IMG/VR virus record: IMGVR_UViG_3300042291_002130
Coordinates: 1-52,785 of that record
From: a virus
Reading direction: 5' to 3' (one strand)
Length of the DNA stretch: 52,785 nucleotides
Shown here one piece after another: positions 33,948 through 41,233 of this stretch. Positions within the stretch are counted from its first letter, which is position 1. Each line of letters starts with the position of its first letter. The notes under the pieces are model-generated. The model had not been told where the DNA came from. It worked only from the letters and a program-made list of their open reading frames with translations, and did no database searches. The position numbers were made by a program, and so were the translations under genes.

Positions 33948-34238
33948 ATGAAACAGAGTAAAATTGATGAAGCTCTATTCGATTGTTATCGAGAGCTTTT
34001 TGCTAATTCAACACCAAAGGGAGATTTTGATAAACTTGTTGAGACTGCTGAGATCAATGACCGAGGCCAAAAAGAGATTCCTTTTAGGGATTATGAGTTA
34101 CCTGAAGAAAAGTTTCAGCAGATCATAAAAGATACTTTAACTAAGCATAAGGTACCTAAAAGTTTACATAGATCCTTCAGTGTAGCAATACATTTAGGTT
34201 GTTCTCCAAAATTTACTAGGAAAGATGCAGCACTCTAA
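33948..34238 (+). CDS. Small conserved phage protein
   Basis: A 96-residue protein with LPEEKFQQIIKDTLTKHKVPKSLHRSFSVAIHLGCSPKFT, a compact alpha/beta unit. An imperfect middle-type promoter (TTAGTATTATAG) lies about 35 bases upstream. It overlaps the next gene by 14 bases. Unknown function. Confidence 0.55.
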   Translation: MKQSKIDEALFDCYRELFANSTPKGDFDKLVETAEINDRGQKEIPFRDYELPEEKFQQIIKDTLTKHKVPKSLHRSFSVAIHLGCSPKFTRKDAAL

Positions 34239-34416
34239 TTTTATCTTACCTAATTATACTGAGAGTAAACCTACCCCTGGTCCAAAATCAGGTGGAGTCG
34301 TTTTACCTGAATTCATAGTTCGCTGGGAATATGATGGAGATGGCAAAATTGTAGTTTATCTAAATGATGAAAACGAAAATCAGCTTGATAAAATAGTCTG
34401 GCATGAGAGACATTAA
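34225..34416 (+). CDS. Small hypothetical protein
   Basis: A 63-residue protein with a Pro/Gly-rich first third and a beta-rich last half (FIVRWEYDGDGKIVVYLND). Overlaps the previous gene by 14 bases, in another frame. No family recognised. Confidence 0.45.
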   Translation: MQHSNFILPNYTESKPTPGPKSGGVVLPEFIVRWEYDGDGKIVVYLNDENENQLDKIVWHERH

Positions 34417-34440
34417 AGTAGCATAATTAAAAAATTTGAG

Positions 34441-35136
34441 ATGAGTAAAAACTACATTATATGGAAGGCAATTGACGTCGATCAGATAGAAAACATAAAA
34501 CATCTGATTGAGGTTGGTGAGTGGCATCCAGGATATAAGACTTTTCCAAATATGGATCCTATTACAGGTATTTCGATGGCATCAAACAAAGAATACTCAC
34601 AAAGCAATCATAACTACCAAATAGTTGCAAAAATTGTCTATGATGCAATGGACAAATCGGAAGATTTTGATATTTTTTGTTTTCCAAAAACAAGCAGTCC
34701 TATTCTGATATCAAAATACGATGTTGGCGAGAAGATGAGTATACATGAGGATAATCCAAAAAACGGAGATTTTAGCACCACACTATTCCTAAACGATCCT
34801 TCCACCTATGAAGGCGGTGAGCTGTGTCTCTACATCAATGGAAAAGAAGAGAAAATAAAATTAGACGCAGGGTACGCTATAACTTATGAGACTGGAATAC
34901 CTCATCGAGTCAACCGACTGGAGAATGGGCAGAGACTAGTTATTGCATTGTGGTCGAAAAGTTATACGATTGACCCGTTACATAGAGATATTTTAAATGA
35001 TATATTCAAACTTGAAAAAATGATACAGGACGATGATCAAGTTTACTCAGATTTTGAATTATATCTAAATTCACCAAGGAAAATAATAAAATCTATAAAA
35101 AATAAAATTCTCAGGAAATACCAATTATCTAGCTAG
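34441..35136 (+). CDS. 2OG-Fe(II) oxygenase (prolyl-4-hydroxylase-like)
   Basis: A 231-residue protein with the double-stranded beta-helix residues: YDVGEKMSIHEDNP gives His102-x-Asp104, TTLFLNDPSTYEGGELCL the conserved core strand, and PHRVNRLENGQRLVIALW gives His155 and the 2-oxoglutarate-binding Arg165. This is the PKHD-type dioxygenase pattern, which hydroxylates prolyl or related residues using iron, oxygen and 2-oxoglutarate. T4-like and cyanophages often carry such enzymes; their protein targets are unknown. The C-terminal 60 residues are extra and basic. Confidence 0.85.
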   Translation: MSKNYIIWKAIDVDQIENIKHLIEVGEWHPGYKTFPNMDPITGISMASNKEYSQSNHNYQIVAKIVYDAMDKSEDFDIFCFPKTSSPILISKYDVGEKMSIHEDNPKNGDFSTTLFLNDPSTYEGGELCLYINGKEEKIKLDAGYAITYETGIPHRVNRLENGQRLVIALWSKSYTIDPLHRDILNDIFKLEKMIQDDDQVYSDFELYLNSPRKIIKSIKNKILRKYQLSS

Positions 35137-35226
35137 CGAATGGGTCTATGTTAGTTATCGTAAAACCAGTTGCTCACATTTAATAATTAAATCTATTTGT
35201 GTATAATATAATTAAAATCAATACAC
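35137..35226. other. Short intergenic with TATAAT promoter-like site
   Basis: The 90 bases contain TTTGTGTATAATATAATT about 15 bases before ATG 35227; it resembles the middle-type promoter but lacks the TAG prefix. No terminator is obvious. Confidence 0.35.
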
Positions 35227-35967
35227 ATGTACGATAAAATATTTGAATTCTGCAAAGTTAAAAATCAAGGAACCGTTTATAAAAATGGTACTTCGGTTAC
35301 GCCAAGAGTTAAATTTTTAATTAATTTACTTAATGATCTTGATTTACCATATGAACTTGACTCTTTTCCTGTTGATGAAGATACTATGGGATATAATCTT
35401 GTTCTTAGAGGAACTTCAAAAAAGATGATAACTGCACATCATGATATCGTAAATCCAAATATTGATAATGCAAACGATAATTCAGCATCCGTAATTAATG
35501 CAATTGCGACCAAACTTCTTCATCCGGGACTACATGTAGTTTTATTAGATGGCGAAGAAGTTGGAGGATTGGGATCACAGAGATTATCTGAAGAGATTAA
35601 TGAAGGCTCATTTGGAACAATTGACTGGATTCTTAATCTTGAATTGACTGGTCGAGGTGGAGATACTTTCTTTATTGGCAACTATCCTGGTAAATTAACA
35701 GATCACATTAGAGGGATCTTTGATTGTCCAATAGTAAATACTCCATTTAATGATTCATCAATCTTTAGAAATAATGGAATTGATTCAGTCGTAATTAATC
35801 CATTACCTATCTTAGAAAGCGGTGAGAGTCCAGTAAAATGGGGAGATCAATATTTAGATTTCTCAATGCTTCACAACTGCCATAATGAAAAAGATACACT
35901 CGATACAATTAGTGTAGGGGATATGAAATTATTTGTTGAAAATGTAATTAGTCCAATTATTAAATAA
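35227..35967 (+). CDS. M28-family zinc aminopeptidase-like protein
   Basis: A 246-residue M28-type metallopeptidase. Predicted zinc ligands are in AHHDIV (His71/His72), ANDNSASV (Asp84), DGEEVGG (Glu110 base, Glu111 ligand), LNLELTG (Glu139) and HNCHNEKDT (His218). All di-zinc residues appear to be present, so activity is likely. No signal peptide, hence cytoplasmic. Such peptidases are rare in phages; likely substrates are small peptides from host proteins or cell-wall material. It has its own promoter-like site. Confidence 0.8.
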   Translation: MYDKIFEFCKVKNQGTVYKNGTSVTPRVKFLINLLNDLDLPYELDSFPVDEDTMGYNLVLRGTSKKMITAHHDIVNPNIDNANDNSASVINAIATKLLHPGLHVVLLDGEEVGGLGSQRLSEEINEGSFGTIDWILNLELTGRGGDTFFIGNYPGKLTDHIRGIFDCPIVNTPFNDSSIFRNNGIDSVVINPLPILESGESPVKWGDQYLDFSMLHNCHNEKDTLDTISVGDMKLFVENVISPIIK

Positions 35968-35976
35968 TAAAGTATT

Positions 35977-36261
35977 ATGGAAAATCTAGAAGAATTATCT
36001 AAGAAATACCCAAATGATATGGATTTTGGGAGAGTCGTACGTCAATTAAAACCTTCAGATCAGGCAATTGAGCTCTTAAAAGAAATTATTGCTCTTCATG
36101 GATTTGGTGGGTATGGGTATGAAAATGCTCTATTAGAGAGAGGAAAAACTCATTATATGGATGAGGATGGAAAACCATTAGTTTATCGACATTCAATTGA
36201 TGCAAATAAGATGAATGAAGTTGATGATAAAATTATTGCATATTTAAAATCATTAAAATGA
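35977..36261 (+). CDS. Hypothetical protein
   Basis: A 94-residue, charged helical protein (LEELSKKYPNDMDFGRVVRQLKPSDQAIELLKEI) with a Gly-rich loop HGFGGYGYEN. Nine bases after the M28 gene. No family recognised. Confidence 0.5.
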   Translation: MENLEELSKKYPNDMDFGRVVRQLKPSDQAIELLKEIIALHGFGGYGYENALLERGKTHYMDEDGKPLVYRHSIDANKMNEVDDKIIAYLKSLK

Positions 36262-36902
36262 TTGAAAACTTAGAATTAATCAAACCTTTACTTAACTTTT
36301 CAGAAAAAGGAGATTTCTATATGCTTTATGTCTTTAAACGTAAAAAGGACCAGCCTGAAGAAGAACGTTCTAATCATCAATCAGTAAGAACTATTAAATC
36401 TTATTGTATCGAAAGCCTTGATCACTTAGAGAGAAGGTATGCCGAAATCAAACAGCTTTGTGAGATGTTTAAAGCTCGAGCTTATATTCATGTACAAAAA
36501 CAAAATCATACTGATGTCGGTTTAAATATGTTGGCTGGATTAGCTGAGAGAATTAGAGACGGTGTCACAAATCAAAAGGGTCTATTTGATTCAGTTGTTG
36601 GCCAATTAAAAACCAATGAAAAACGTTGGATTATTGATGTTGACGGAATGAGTGAACCTAGTCCATTAATGATGGCATTTATTGAGTATCACTGTGAGCC
36701 TATTACTATAATAAACTTTGATGAAATAGGGATTCCGATTGAGTATATAAATGGTCCAAAAATAGAAGCGATTATTCCAACTAAGAATGGACATCATCTA
36801 ATCACAAAAAAGTTTAATGTAATGGCCTTTAAAAAAGAATATCCAGAGATTGATATTCAAAAAAAGAATCCTACTTTATTATATTATCCTAATTCACTAT
36901 AA
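36258..36902 (+). CDS. Putative primase-like (AEP-pattern) protein
   Basis: A 214-residue protein. Residues 115-205 show RWIIDVDGMSEP (a hydrophobic-D-x-D strand), IEAIIPTKNGHHLITKKFNVMAF (Lys-Asn-Gly-x-His) and DIQKKNPTLLYYP. A DxD strand followed by an sxH-type strand is the layout of archaeo-eukaryotic primase cores, and the closing NPTLLYYP is seen in phage relatives I recall as uncharacterised. The assignment is tentative. The gene overlaps its neighbour by 4 bases. Confidence 0.45.
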   Translation: MIENLELIKPLLNFSEKGDFYMLYVFKRKKDQPEEERSNHQSVRTIKSYCIESLDHLERRYAEIKQLCEMFKARAYIHVQKQNHTDVGLNMLAGLAERIRDGVTNQKGLFDSVVGQLKTNEKRWIIDVDGMSEPSPLMMAFIEYHCEPITIINFDEIGIPIEYINGPKIEAIIPTKNGHHLITKKFNVMAFKKEYPEIDIQKKNPTLLYYPNSL

Positions 36903-36903
36903 T

Positions 36904-37140
36904 ATGTCACCAGAAAAAAGTTATATTTCAATGGTTAAACGCATTGGGATTCCATGGAAGATAGAATTAGCTGAGAGTCAAGATATCCAATCTCATCTTG
37001 ACTATATTGAAAGTATTAAAGAGGATCCTGTCATTGAAGAAGCAAAAATATTAAAGTTTAATAAAATTGCAGGATTCACAATATTAACTGAAACAGATGA
37101 CCTCTTTTTTGAGGGAACAATATTACCTAAATATTATTAA
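36904..37140 (+). CDS. Small hypothetical protein
   Basis: A 78-residue protein (MSPEKSYISMVKRIGIPWK...), one base after the previous stop. ATG 36850 lies in the previous gene and is not used. C-terminal part is beta-rich (ILKFNKIAGFTILTETDDLFFEG). No family recognised. Confidence 0.5.
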   Translation: MSPEKSYISMVKRIGIPWKIELAESQDIQSHLDYIESIKEDPVIEEAKILKFNKIAGFTILTETDDLFFEGTILPKYY

Positions 37141-37156
37141 AACTATTAAAAATTAA

Positions 37157-37166
37157 TAGTATAATA
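37157..37166 (+). promoter_or_regulatory. Middle-type promoter TAGTATAATA
   Basis: AATTAATAGTATAATAATTT, 18 bases before ATG 37185 of the lipoprotein gene. Confidence 0.6.
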
Positions 37167-37184
37167 ATTTAAAACTTATATACT

Positions 37185-37505
37185 ATGAAAATATTTTATA
37201 TTTTACTTGCATGTACTTTAGCAAGTTGCGTAACTGATAGAAATATCCTAACTAGTGTTGAAAAAAGTGAATGGACTAATCGACATGACACTATTTTTCA
37301 TAAAAACATACCAGTTGCAGTATTCACCCATTTTGAATATGAATTATATAAGGGTGATCAAACAATTGAATTATGTTTATCCCAAATCAATGATACTTTA
37401 AATGATATTGATGGCTTAATTAATTATGTGCATACTGTTCATTCAAAGGAAAAAGTTCAGATACGTGCAATGTATCCAAATACAATGTTTAATCGTAAAC
37501 CATAA
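37185..37505 (+). CDS. Predicted lipoprotein
   Basis: A 106-residue protein with a lipoprotein signal: MKIFYILLACTLASCVTD, lipobox LASC with Cys15 (an alternative LLAC Cys10 also present). The mature part is beta-rich and acidic. It could be a lysis accessory (spanin-like), a superinfection exclusion lipoprotein or moron; none can be singled out. Followed 5 bases later by a basic small protein. Confidence 0.65.
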   Translation: MKIFYILLACTLASCVTDRNILTSVEKSEWTNRHDTIFHKNIPVAVFTHFEYELYKGDQTIELCLSQINDTLNDIDGLINYVHTVHSKEKVQIRAMYPNTMFNRKP

Positions 37506-37510
37506 GTGAT

Positions 37511-37708
37511 ATGAAAAAGAAAATTAAAGTGCAATTTGATACTAAAATCATTGAAGCGATTTATCCAGGTGCAAAAGCATTAGATTATTTGCCTAGAAAA
37601 AAGAAGAAAGCACTTAAGAAAAAAGTAGCACAAACAATTATCGATATCGCTGGTGATGAAGTACTTAGGCTTAAATTAATCGATAGATTATCAAATGACT
37701 CAATTTAA
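37511..37708 (+). CDS. Small basic protein
   Basis: A 65-residue strongly basic protein (about 16 Lys), with DYLPRKKKKALKKKVAQTII in the middle. Likely binds nucleic acid. Overlaps the next gene by 14 bases. No family recognised. Confidence 0.5.
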   Translation: MKKKIKVQFDTKIIEAIYPGAKALDYLPRKKKKALKKKVAQTIIDIAGDEVLRLKLIDRLSNDSI

Positions 37709-37889
37709 TGAAATGAAGAAAGCTATTATTGAACATCTTAATTCAGTTCAATATGAGCATGGTGATACTTCAGATATTGGCAATGAGATAGGATATGCAA
37801 TAGGTAAATGGTTAGACCACGATAATAAAGATGCATTCATTATAGGTTTAAATCATGGCATATCACTAATTGATGGAACTCATTTTTAA
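37695..37889 (+). CDS. Small acidic protein
   Basis: A 64-residue acidic protein with EHLNSVQYEHGDTSDIGNEIG. Overlaps the basic protein by 14 bases, so the pair may be co-translated. No family recognised. Confidence 0.45.
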   Translation: MTQFNEMKKAIIEHLNSVQYEHGDTSDIGNEIGYAIGKWLDHDNKDAFIIGLNHGISLIDGTHF

Positions 37890-37898
37890 ATATTAATT

Positions 37899-38510
37899 AT
37901 GAAATCGCTTATACATATAGTTTTACTATTTATTACAACTCTTGCCTTTTCTCAATGGAGTAGAAGCTTTAGATTTAGTGATGATGTATATTATGAAAAT
38001 CATATTTATAAAACGGTTGAGATAGCCTTTGAAAATAGTTATGATAACACAATTGAGTGGAAAGTATGGATGTTGTCAGATATTTTAATAGAACATGAAC
38101 TAGATAATTTACTTGACTATCGAACTCAACGTGGACAAGTCGGACTAGGTAATATAATTAGTCCAGTATTGGATAGCATATATTTTAATGTCGCGGCTGC
38201 ACATAAAGTATGTCCACTAGATTGGAGGTTACCTAGGATAGGAGAATGGGATACGTTAATGATATCTACGAGTCGATCTCAAAAGGAGTTTATGTTTCCA
38301 AATCTTCTTGGATATCGATCATATTCAATAGAAAATGTTGGAGATGCAGTATACAAAAGAAATAAATATCTAATCGGTGGATATTGGTGGGCAGAACCGA
38401 ATGAATTAAATACTAATTCAATTCAATTAGATACTAATTACAATTATAATAAAGGTAGTGGCGACGCTTGGGATAGAGCGACCGTCCGGTGCATTAGAGA
38501 AAAATATTAA
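37899..38510 (+). CDS. Secreted FISUMP-domain protein
   Basis: A 203-residue protein with a cleavable signal peptide (about 1-18, MKSLIHIVLLFITTLAFS) and a FISUMP (Fibrobacter succinogenes major paralogous) domain. Diagnostic parts are EWKVWMLSDIL, HKVCPLDWRLPRIGEWDTL at 102-120 and a C-terminal GDAWDRATVRCIREKY. Cys105 and Cys198 probably form a disulfide. The fold is common in surface and secreted proteins of Bacteroidota and rare elsewhere, so this gene points to a Bacteroidota host and was probably acquired from one. Function unknown; surface display or exclusion possible. Confidence 0.8.
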   Translation: MKSLIHIVLLFITTLAFSQWSRSFRFSDDVYYENHIYKTVEIAFENSYDNTIEWKVWMLSDILIEHELDNLLDYRTQRGQVGLGNIISPVLDSIYFNVAAAHKVCPLDWRLPRIGEWDTLMISTSRSQKEFMFPNLLGYRSYSIENVGDAVYKRNKYLIGGYWWAEPNELNTNSIQLDTNYNYNKGSGDAWDRATVRCIREKY

Positions 38511-38520
38511 ATACTATACT

Positions 38521-38604
38521 ATGAAAAAGACTATTATTGGATTGCTTGCATTTTTAGCTGGATTTATTATTACTCAAATTATTTTTTACTATTTACTAAA
38601 ATAA
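38521..38604 (+). CDS. Tiny membrane protein (27 aa)
   Basis: A 27-codon frame, MKKTIIGLLAFLAGFI..., all hydrophobic after two lysines, ending YYLLK. It starts 11 bases after the FISUMP stop and ends 3 bases before the next start, suggesting real coding. A single membrane span; function unknown. Confidence 0.45.
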   Translation: MKKTIIGLLAFLAGFIITQIIFYYLLK

Positions 38605-38607
38605 TTT

Positions 38608-38853
38608 ATGACTACTGAAATGTTAGAAGAGGTTGCTGCAAACTTAGCAAACCCAAATGTATGTAAAACTCAAAATTGGATTGAAGGAGCTCAATGGGCA
38701 TTAACTAATCAATTCAGTAAAGAAGAAATTAAACTTATTAAAAAATCTCTTGATTTTTATTGGGACCAATGGAATGCTTCTCATGACAGCAATAAAAAGG
38801 ATTGGGATACTACTCAAGTATTATTTAAAAAAATAAAAGAAAATGAAAGATAA
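38608..38853 (+). CDS. ETLEEAAE-family small protein, paralogue 1
   Basis: An 81-residue protein beginning MTTEMLEEVAANLAN, with WIEGAQWALTNQFSKEEIKLI at about 24-44. It shares the scheme xTLEEAAE...F..GAxWQ...FSxEE with the proteins at 39029, 39647 and 40359. Probably a short adaptor or regulator; no function known. It overlaps the next small gene. Confidence 0.55.
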   Translation: MTTEMLEEVAANLANPNVCKTQNWIEGAQWALTNQFSKEEIKLIKKSLDFYWDQWNASHDSNKKDWDTTQVLFKKIKENER

Positions 38854-39004
38854 TCCATTTGTAGATAAGTGCATTGCTCAATCAAAATTAATTGAGTTAT
38901 ATGAACAACAGCTTGTAGATTTAAGTATGCTGTCTAAAATTGAATTGGGTGATGATGTAATTGCAGAGATCATACGATTAAAAGCAGATATTAATATAGT
39001 ATAA
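38843..39004 (+). CDS. Small protein (53 aa)
   Basis: A 53-residue frame overlapping the previous gene by 11 bases (AAAATGAAAGATAA). MKDNPFVDKCIAQSKLIELYEQQLVDL is a likely amphipathic helix. Spacing and overlap argue for coding. No family recognised. Confidence 0.45.
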   Translation: MKDNPFVDKCIAQSKLIELYEQQLVDLSMLSKIELGDDVIAEIIRLKADINIV

Positions 39005-39028
39005 CAATAATACATAAATATTATTGTT

Positions 39029-39286
39029 ATGAAACAAGAAACATTAGAAGAAGCAGCTGAAAATTATGGATGGAGAATCAAAACAAATACATTCTCTGAT
39101 CCAGTAAAAGCAAATGACTTAGCCAATTCTGCTAAACACGACTTTATAAATGGTGCTAATTACCAAGCTGAAGGAATGTATAGTGAGGAAGATTTAAGGC
39201 GAGCATATACAGTTGGAAAACATGGTGGAGTAAATCAAACGTATTATGATTTTGATGATTGGTTTAAACAAATTAAAAAGAAATAG
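39029..39286 (+). CDS. ETLEEAAE-family small protein, paralogue 2
   Basis: An 85-residue protein with MKQETLEEAAENYGWRIK at the start, FINGANYQAEGMYSEEDLRRAYTVG at about 35-58 and DDWFKQIKKK at the end. The order ETLEEAAE, F-x-GA-x-x-Q, MYSEED and a basic tail is shared with three other genes nearby. Such short repeats of this kind are frequent in flavobacterial phages and seem to evolve by duplication. Confidence 0.6.
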   Translation: MKQETLEEAAENYGWRIKTNTFSDPVKANDLANSAKHDFINGANYQAEGMYSEEDLRRAYTVGKHGGVNQTYYDFDDWFKQIKKK

Positions 39287-39288
39287 TT

Positions 39289-39603
39289 ATGGAAAAAGTA
39301 ATTAGAGATGGTAAAGTAGCTGTTCTTATTTCAAGAGGATTTGGTGCAGGCTGGTCTACTTGGAATACTGAATTTCCAGAACTTATATTCCACCCTAAAA
39401 TTGTTGAATTAGTTGAACAAGATAAAGCTACGACTATACTTGAAGATGACTGGATAGCAGAGAACTTAGGTCACCGTGTCTATACTGGTGGTGCACTCGA
39501 TTTAGAGATCGTATGGTTACCTGAAGGAACCAAATTTATGATTAATGAATATGACGGGTCTGAAAGTATTATTACCTTAGATGATTTAGTATTTACTGCA
39601 TAA
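39289..39603 (+). CDS. Conserved phage protein of unknown function
   Basis: A 104-residue protein: MEKVIRDGKVAVLISRGFGAGWSTWNTE then ELIFHPKIVELVE and VWLPEGTKFMINEYDGSESI. This GFGAGW...LxFHPxxVELVE...PxGxxFxxxEYDGSE pattern is a widespread phage-linked family with no known role. It lies 2 bases after the previous gene. Confidence 0.65.
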   Translation: MEKVIRDGKVAVLISRGFGAGWSTWNTEFPELIFHPKIVELVEQDKATTILEDDWIAENLGHRVYTGGALDLEIVWLPEGTKFMINEYDGSESIITLDDLVFTA

Positions 39604-39646
39604 CTACTTGAGGTAACTCAGTTATATTATTATAAAAAGAAATAGT

Positions 39647-40357
39647 ATGAAAAATATATTTATATTACCAACAGACCAACCAAGTAGATTGAGATTTTTT
39701 TGCGGTAGATTAGAGTTAATGAGATTAGTACCTAAAAAATCTGATATAATTTTTCAACACATCTATATCACATCTGATGAAGAGATTAAAGATGGAGATT
39801 GGATGATTAGAGGTAATGAACAACCAACATTAGTTACTCCTAATTTCTTTTGGGATTTTGGGGTTAGATATTATAAAATCATCCTAACAACAGACCCAAC
39901 TCTAATTGCAGATGGTGTACAAGCTATTGATGATGAGTTCTTAGAATGGTTTGTAAAGAATCCTACTTGTGATTTTGTTGAAGTTGATAGAGACGAAAGA
40001 GAAGTTGGAAATCACTTAGGTGGAATTGCTACTGAATATGGTTATTACAAAATCATCATACCAGAAGAAGAACCTAAAAAAGAAACATTAGAAGAAGCTG
40101 CTGAAAAGTATGCTAATAAAGAATTAAATAATGAAGTAACTTCAAAAGTTGGAAATTTCTATGGGTTTAGTAGTTCATTTATGGAAGGTGCTAAATGGCA
40201 ATCTGAAAAACTGTATAATGAAGAAGATGTCAGAGAATTACTTATGAAAGCTTTAACACATAATGACCATAATCTTTGTGGTTCATTGGTTACAGTAGAA
40301 GGTGAAATAAGAACTGCAAATTTTGGAGTTTGGTTTGAAGAAAATAAAAAGAAATAG
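39647..40357 (+). CDS. ETLEEAAE-family fusion protein, paralogue 3
   Basis: A 236-residue protein with two parts. The N-terminal 140 residues are beta-rich (FILPTDQPSRLRFFCGRLELMRLV; IIFQHIYITSDEEIKDGDWM; YYKIILTTDPTLI) resembling phage-encoded conserved domains found elsewhere in Bacteroidota phages. The C-terminal part, KKETLEEAAEKYANKE... FMEGAKWQSEKLYNEEDVRELL, is the same short module as in 39029 and 40359. A fusion of a larger domain with the repeat module. Confidence 0.55.
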   Translation: MKNIFILPTDQPSRLRFFCGRLELMRLVPKKSDIIFQHIYITSDEEIKDGDWMIRGNEQPTLVTPNFFWDFGVRYYKIILTTDPTLIADGVQAIDDEFLEWFVKNPTCDFVEVDRDEREVGNHLGGIATEYGYYKIIIPEEEPKKETLEEAAEKYANKELNNEVTSKVGNFYGFSSSFMEGAKWQSEKLYNEEDVRELLMKALTHNDHNLCGSLVTVEGEIRTANFGVWFEENKKK

Positions 40358-40358
40358 C

Positions 40359-40568
40359 ATGGAAAAAGAAACATTAGACGAAGCTGCTGAACGACATGAC
40401 TCAGATAGAGATTCATTTATATCTGGTGCTAATTGGCAAGCCCAAAGAATGTACAGTAGGCAAGATATAATCGACTTTGTGTACTTCATTAATAGTAGAC
40501 ACTTCAATAGGTATACAGTAGATACCGATGAAGTTGATTTATTTATTGAACAATTTAAAAAAGGATAA
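40359..40568 (+). CDS. ETLEEAAE-family small protein, paralogue 4
   Basis: A 69-residue protein, MEKETLDEAAERHDSDRDSFISGANWQAQRMYSRQDIIDFV..., identical in plan to the module at the C-terminus of the preceding gene. The start at 40359 (AATAGCATG) is one base after the preceding stop. ATG 40323 would lie inside that gene. Probably produced by duplication. Confidence 0.55.
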   Translation: MEKETLDEAAERHDSDRDSFISGANWQAQRMYSRQDIIDFVYFINSRHFNRYTVDTDEVDLFIEQFKKG

Positions 40569-40588
40569 ATTTTTAGTAAGTGGTATTT

Positions 40589-40705
40589 AGTCAGGTGGCG
40601 GAATGGAGTGGGGTGTCCTCGCTCGTTGGTAGACGCACATATCCATACAGGGATGACACAGTACTGTATTACTGTGTCTTACAAGTTCGAATCTTGTCCT
40701 GACTA
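40589..40705 (+). tRNA. Degenerate tRNA-like element A with D-loop and variable-arm expansions
   Basis: Acceptor AGTCAGG (40589-40595) pairs with CCTGACT (40698-40704), discriminator A; T-arm ACAAG-TTCGAAT-CTTGT is intact. The D-arm is leucine-like (GCGGAATGG ... TAGACGC), but a 23-base segment sits in the D-loop at 40607-40629 compared with element C. A 9-bp stem (40655-40663 with 40670-40678) replaces a normal variable arm. No canonical anticodon stem of five pairs plus seven-base loop can be formed: TATCC/GGATG gives a six-base loop. Probably not a decoding tRNA. Confidence 0.5.
40607..40629 (+). repeat. 23-base insertion in D-loop of tRNA-like element A
   Basis: Relative to element C (GCGGAATGGTAGACGC) the segment AGTGGGGTGTCCTCGCTCGTTGG is extra; it is flanked by TGG on both sides (AATGG and GTTGG), suggesting insertion with duplication of three bases. 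Confidence 0.4.
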
Positions 40706-40725
40706 CAAAAATTAAGTAGAGAAAA

Positions 40726-40923
40726 ATGAAGTTATTAAAGGTTGAAGAGTGGAATTATCATATCATATACATAAATGACAATGAAAATTACCAGGTATAT
40801 CGAAGAATAGACCAAACCCGTTGGGAAAAGTACCATAAGAATCAATGGAGACCGATTACTGACTACTCAGCATTAGAAAAACTATTTACCCAAAGGGATA
40901 CCACAAGAGACCAGGTAAAATAA
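40726..40923 (+). CDS. Small protein between tRNA-like elements
   Basis: A 65-residue, Trp/Tyr-rich and Arg/Gln-rich protein (YRRIDQTRWEKYHKNQWRP). It lies between tRNA-like elements A and B. ATG follows a short AT-rich leader. Real coding is plausible because it is the only intact frame here. No family recognised. Confidence 0.4.
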   Translation: MKLLKVEEWNYHIIYINDNENYQVYRRIDQTRWEKYHKNQWRPITDYSALEKLFTQRDTTRDQVK

Positions 40924-41023
40924 TCTGATTATGGACCATCACCCTACCTATTGGGGTTCACCGGCCACTCTACTTGATCCCCAAACTAGAAAAAATTGAA
41001 CCCTAAATAGACAACTAGTCTCG

Positions 41024-41037
41024 GGACTACGGAGTCC
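41024..41037 (+). repeat. Hairpin repeat 1, GGACTACGGAGTCC
   Basis: Perfect 5-bp stem (GGACT/AGTCC) with ACGG loop. First of eleven copies of the ACTACGGAGT core between 41.0 and 52.8 kb. Confidence 0.85.
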
Positions 41038-41102
41038 AGCGTTAGACTCACACTTAAAATATAAACAAGTAATCCTAGAGACTTTTTATTGTCTAAAATC
41101 TT

Positions 41103-41112
41103 TAGTATAATA
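41103..41112 (+). promoter_or_regulatory. Middle-type promoter TAGTATAATA
   Basis: AATCTTTAGTATAATAGTTT about 20 bases before tRNA-like element B. Confidence 0.55.
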
Positions 41113-41132
41113 GTTTTATAAATGATAACTTT

Positions 41133-41208
41133 AGTCAGGTGAATGGTAATTGGTAACCGAAACCGTCCAGGTGATGTTGAGATGCAGGTTCGAATCCTGT
41201 CCTGACTA
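41133..41208 (+). tRNA. Degenerate tRNA-like element B
   Basis: 76 bases, normal tRNA length. Same acceptor AGTCAGG/CCTGACT and discriminator A as A and C; T-arm GCAGG-TTCGAAT-CCTGT. A D-arm of the form TGGT-AATTGGTA-ACCG is possible but is displaced by two bases. The region 41159-41182 (AACCGTCCAGGTGATGTTGAG) forms no five-pair anticodon stem; the only stems are CGTC/GATG or ACC/GGT. A decoding anticodon cannot be assigned. Confidence 0.5.
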
Positions 41209-41233
41209 CTAACTTAAAATAAAAATAAAAATT

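Larger units (their letters stand above)
40924..41132. other. Non-coding stretch with hairpin repeat and middle promoter
   Basis: About 210 bases without a gene. It holds the hairpin repeat at 41024, ATCCTAGAGAC near 41070 shared with the duplicated cassettes, and the middle promoter before tRNA-like element B. A TTGGGG...TCCCCAA inverted repeat lies near 40953-40984. Confidence 0.5.

Noticed and set aside
35137-35226. Classical sigma-70 promoter with -35 and -10 before the M28 gene
   Set aside because: A TATAAT is present but the only TTG-type box is about 26 bases upstream, outside normal spacing.
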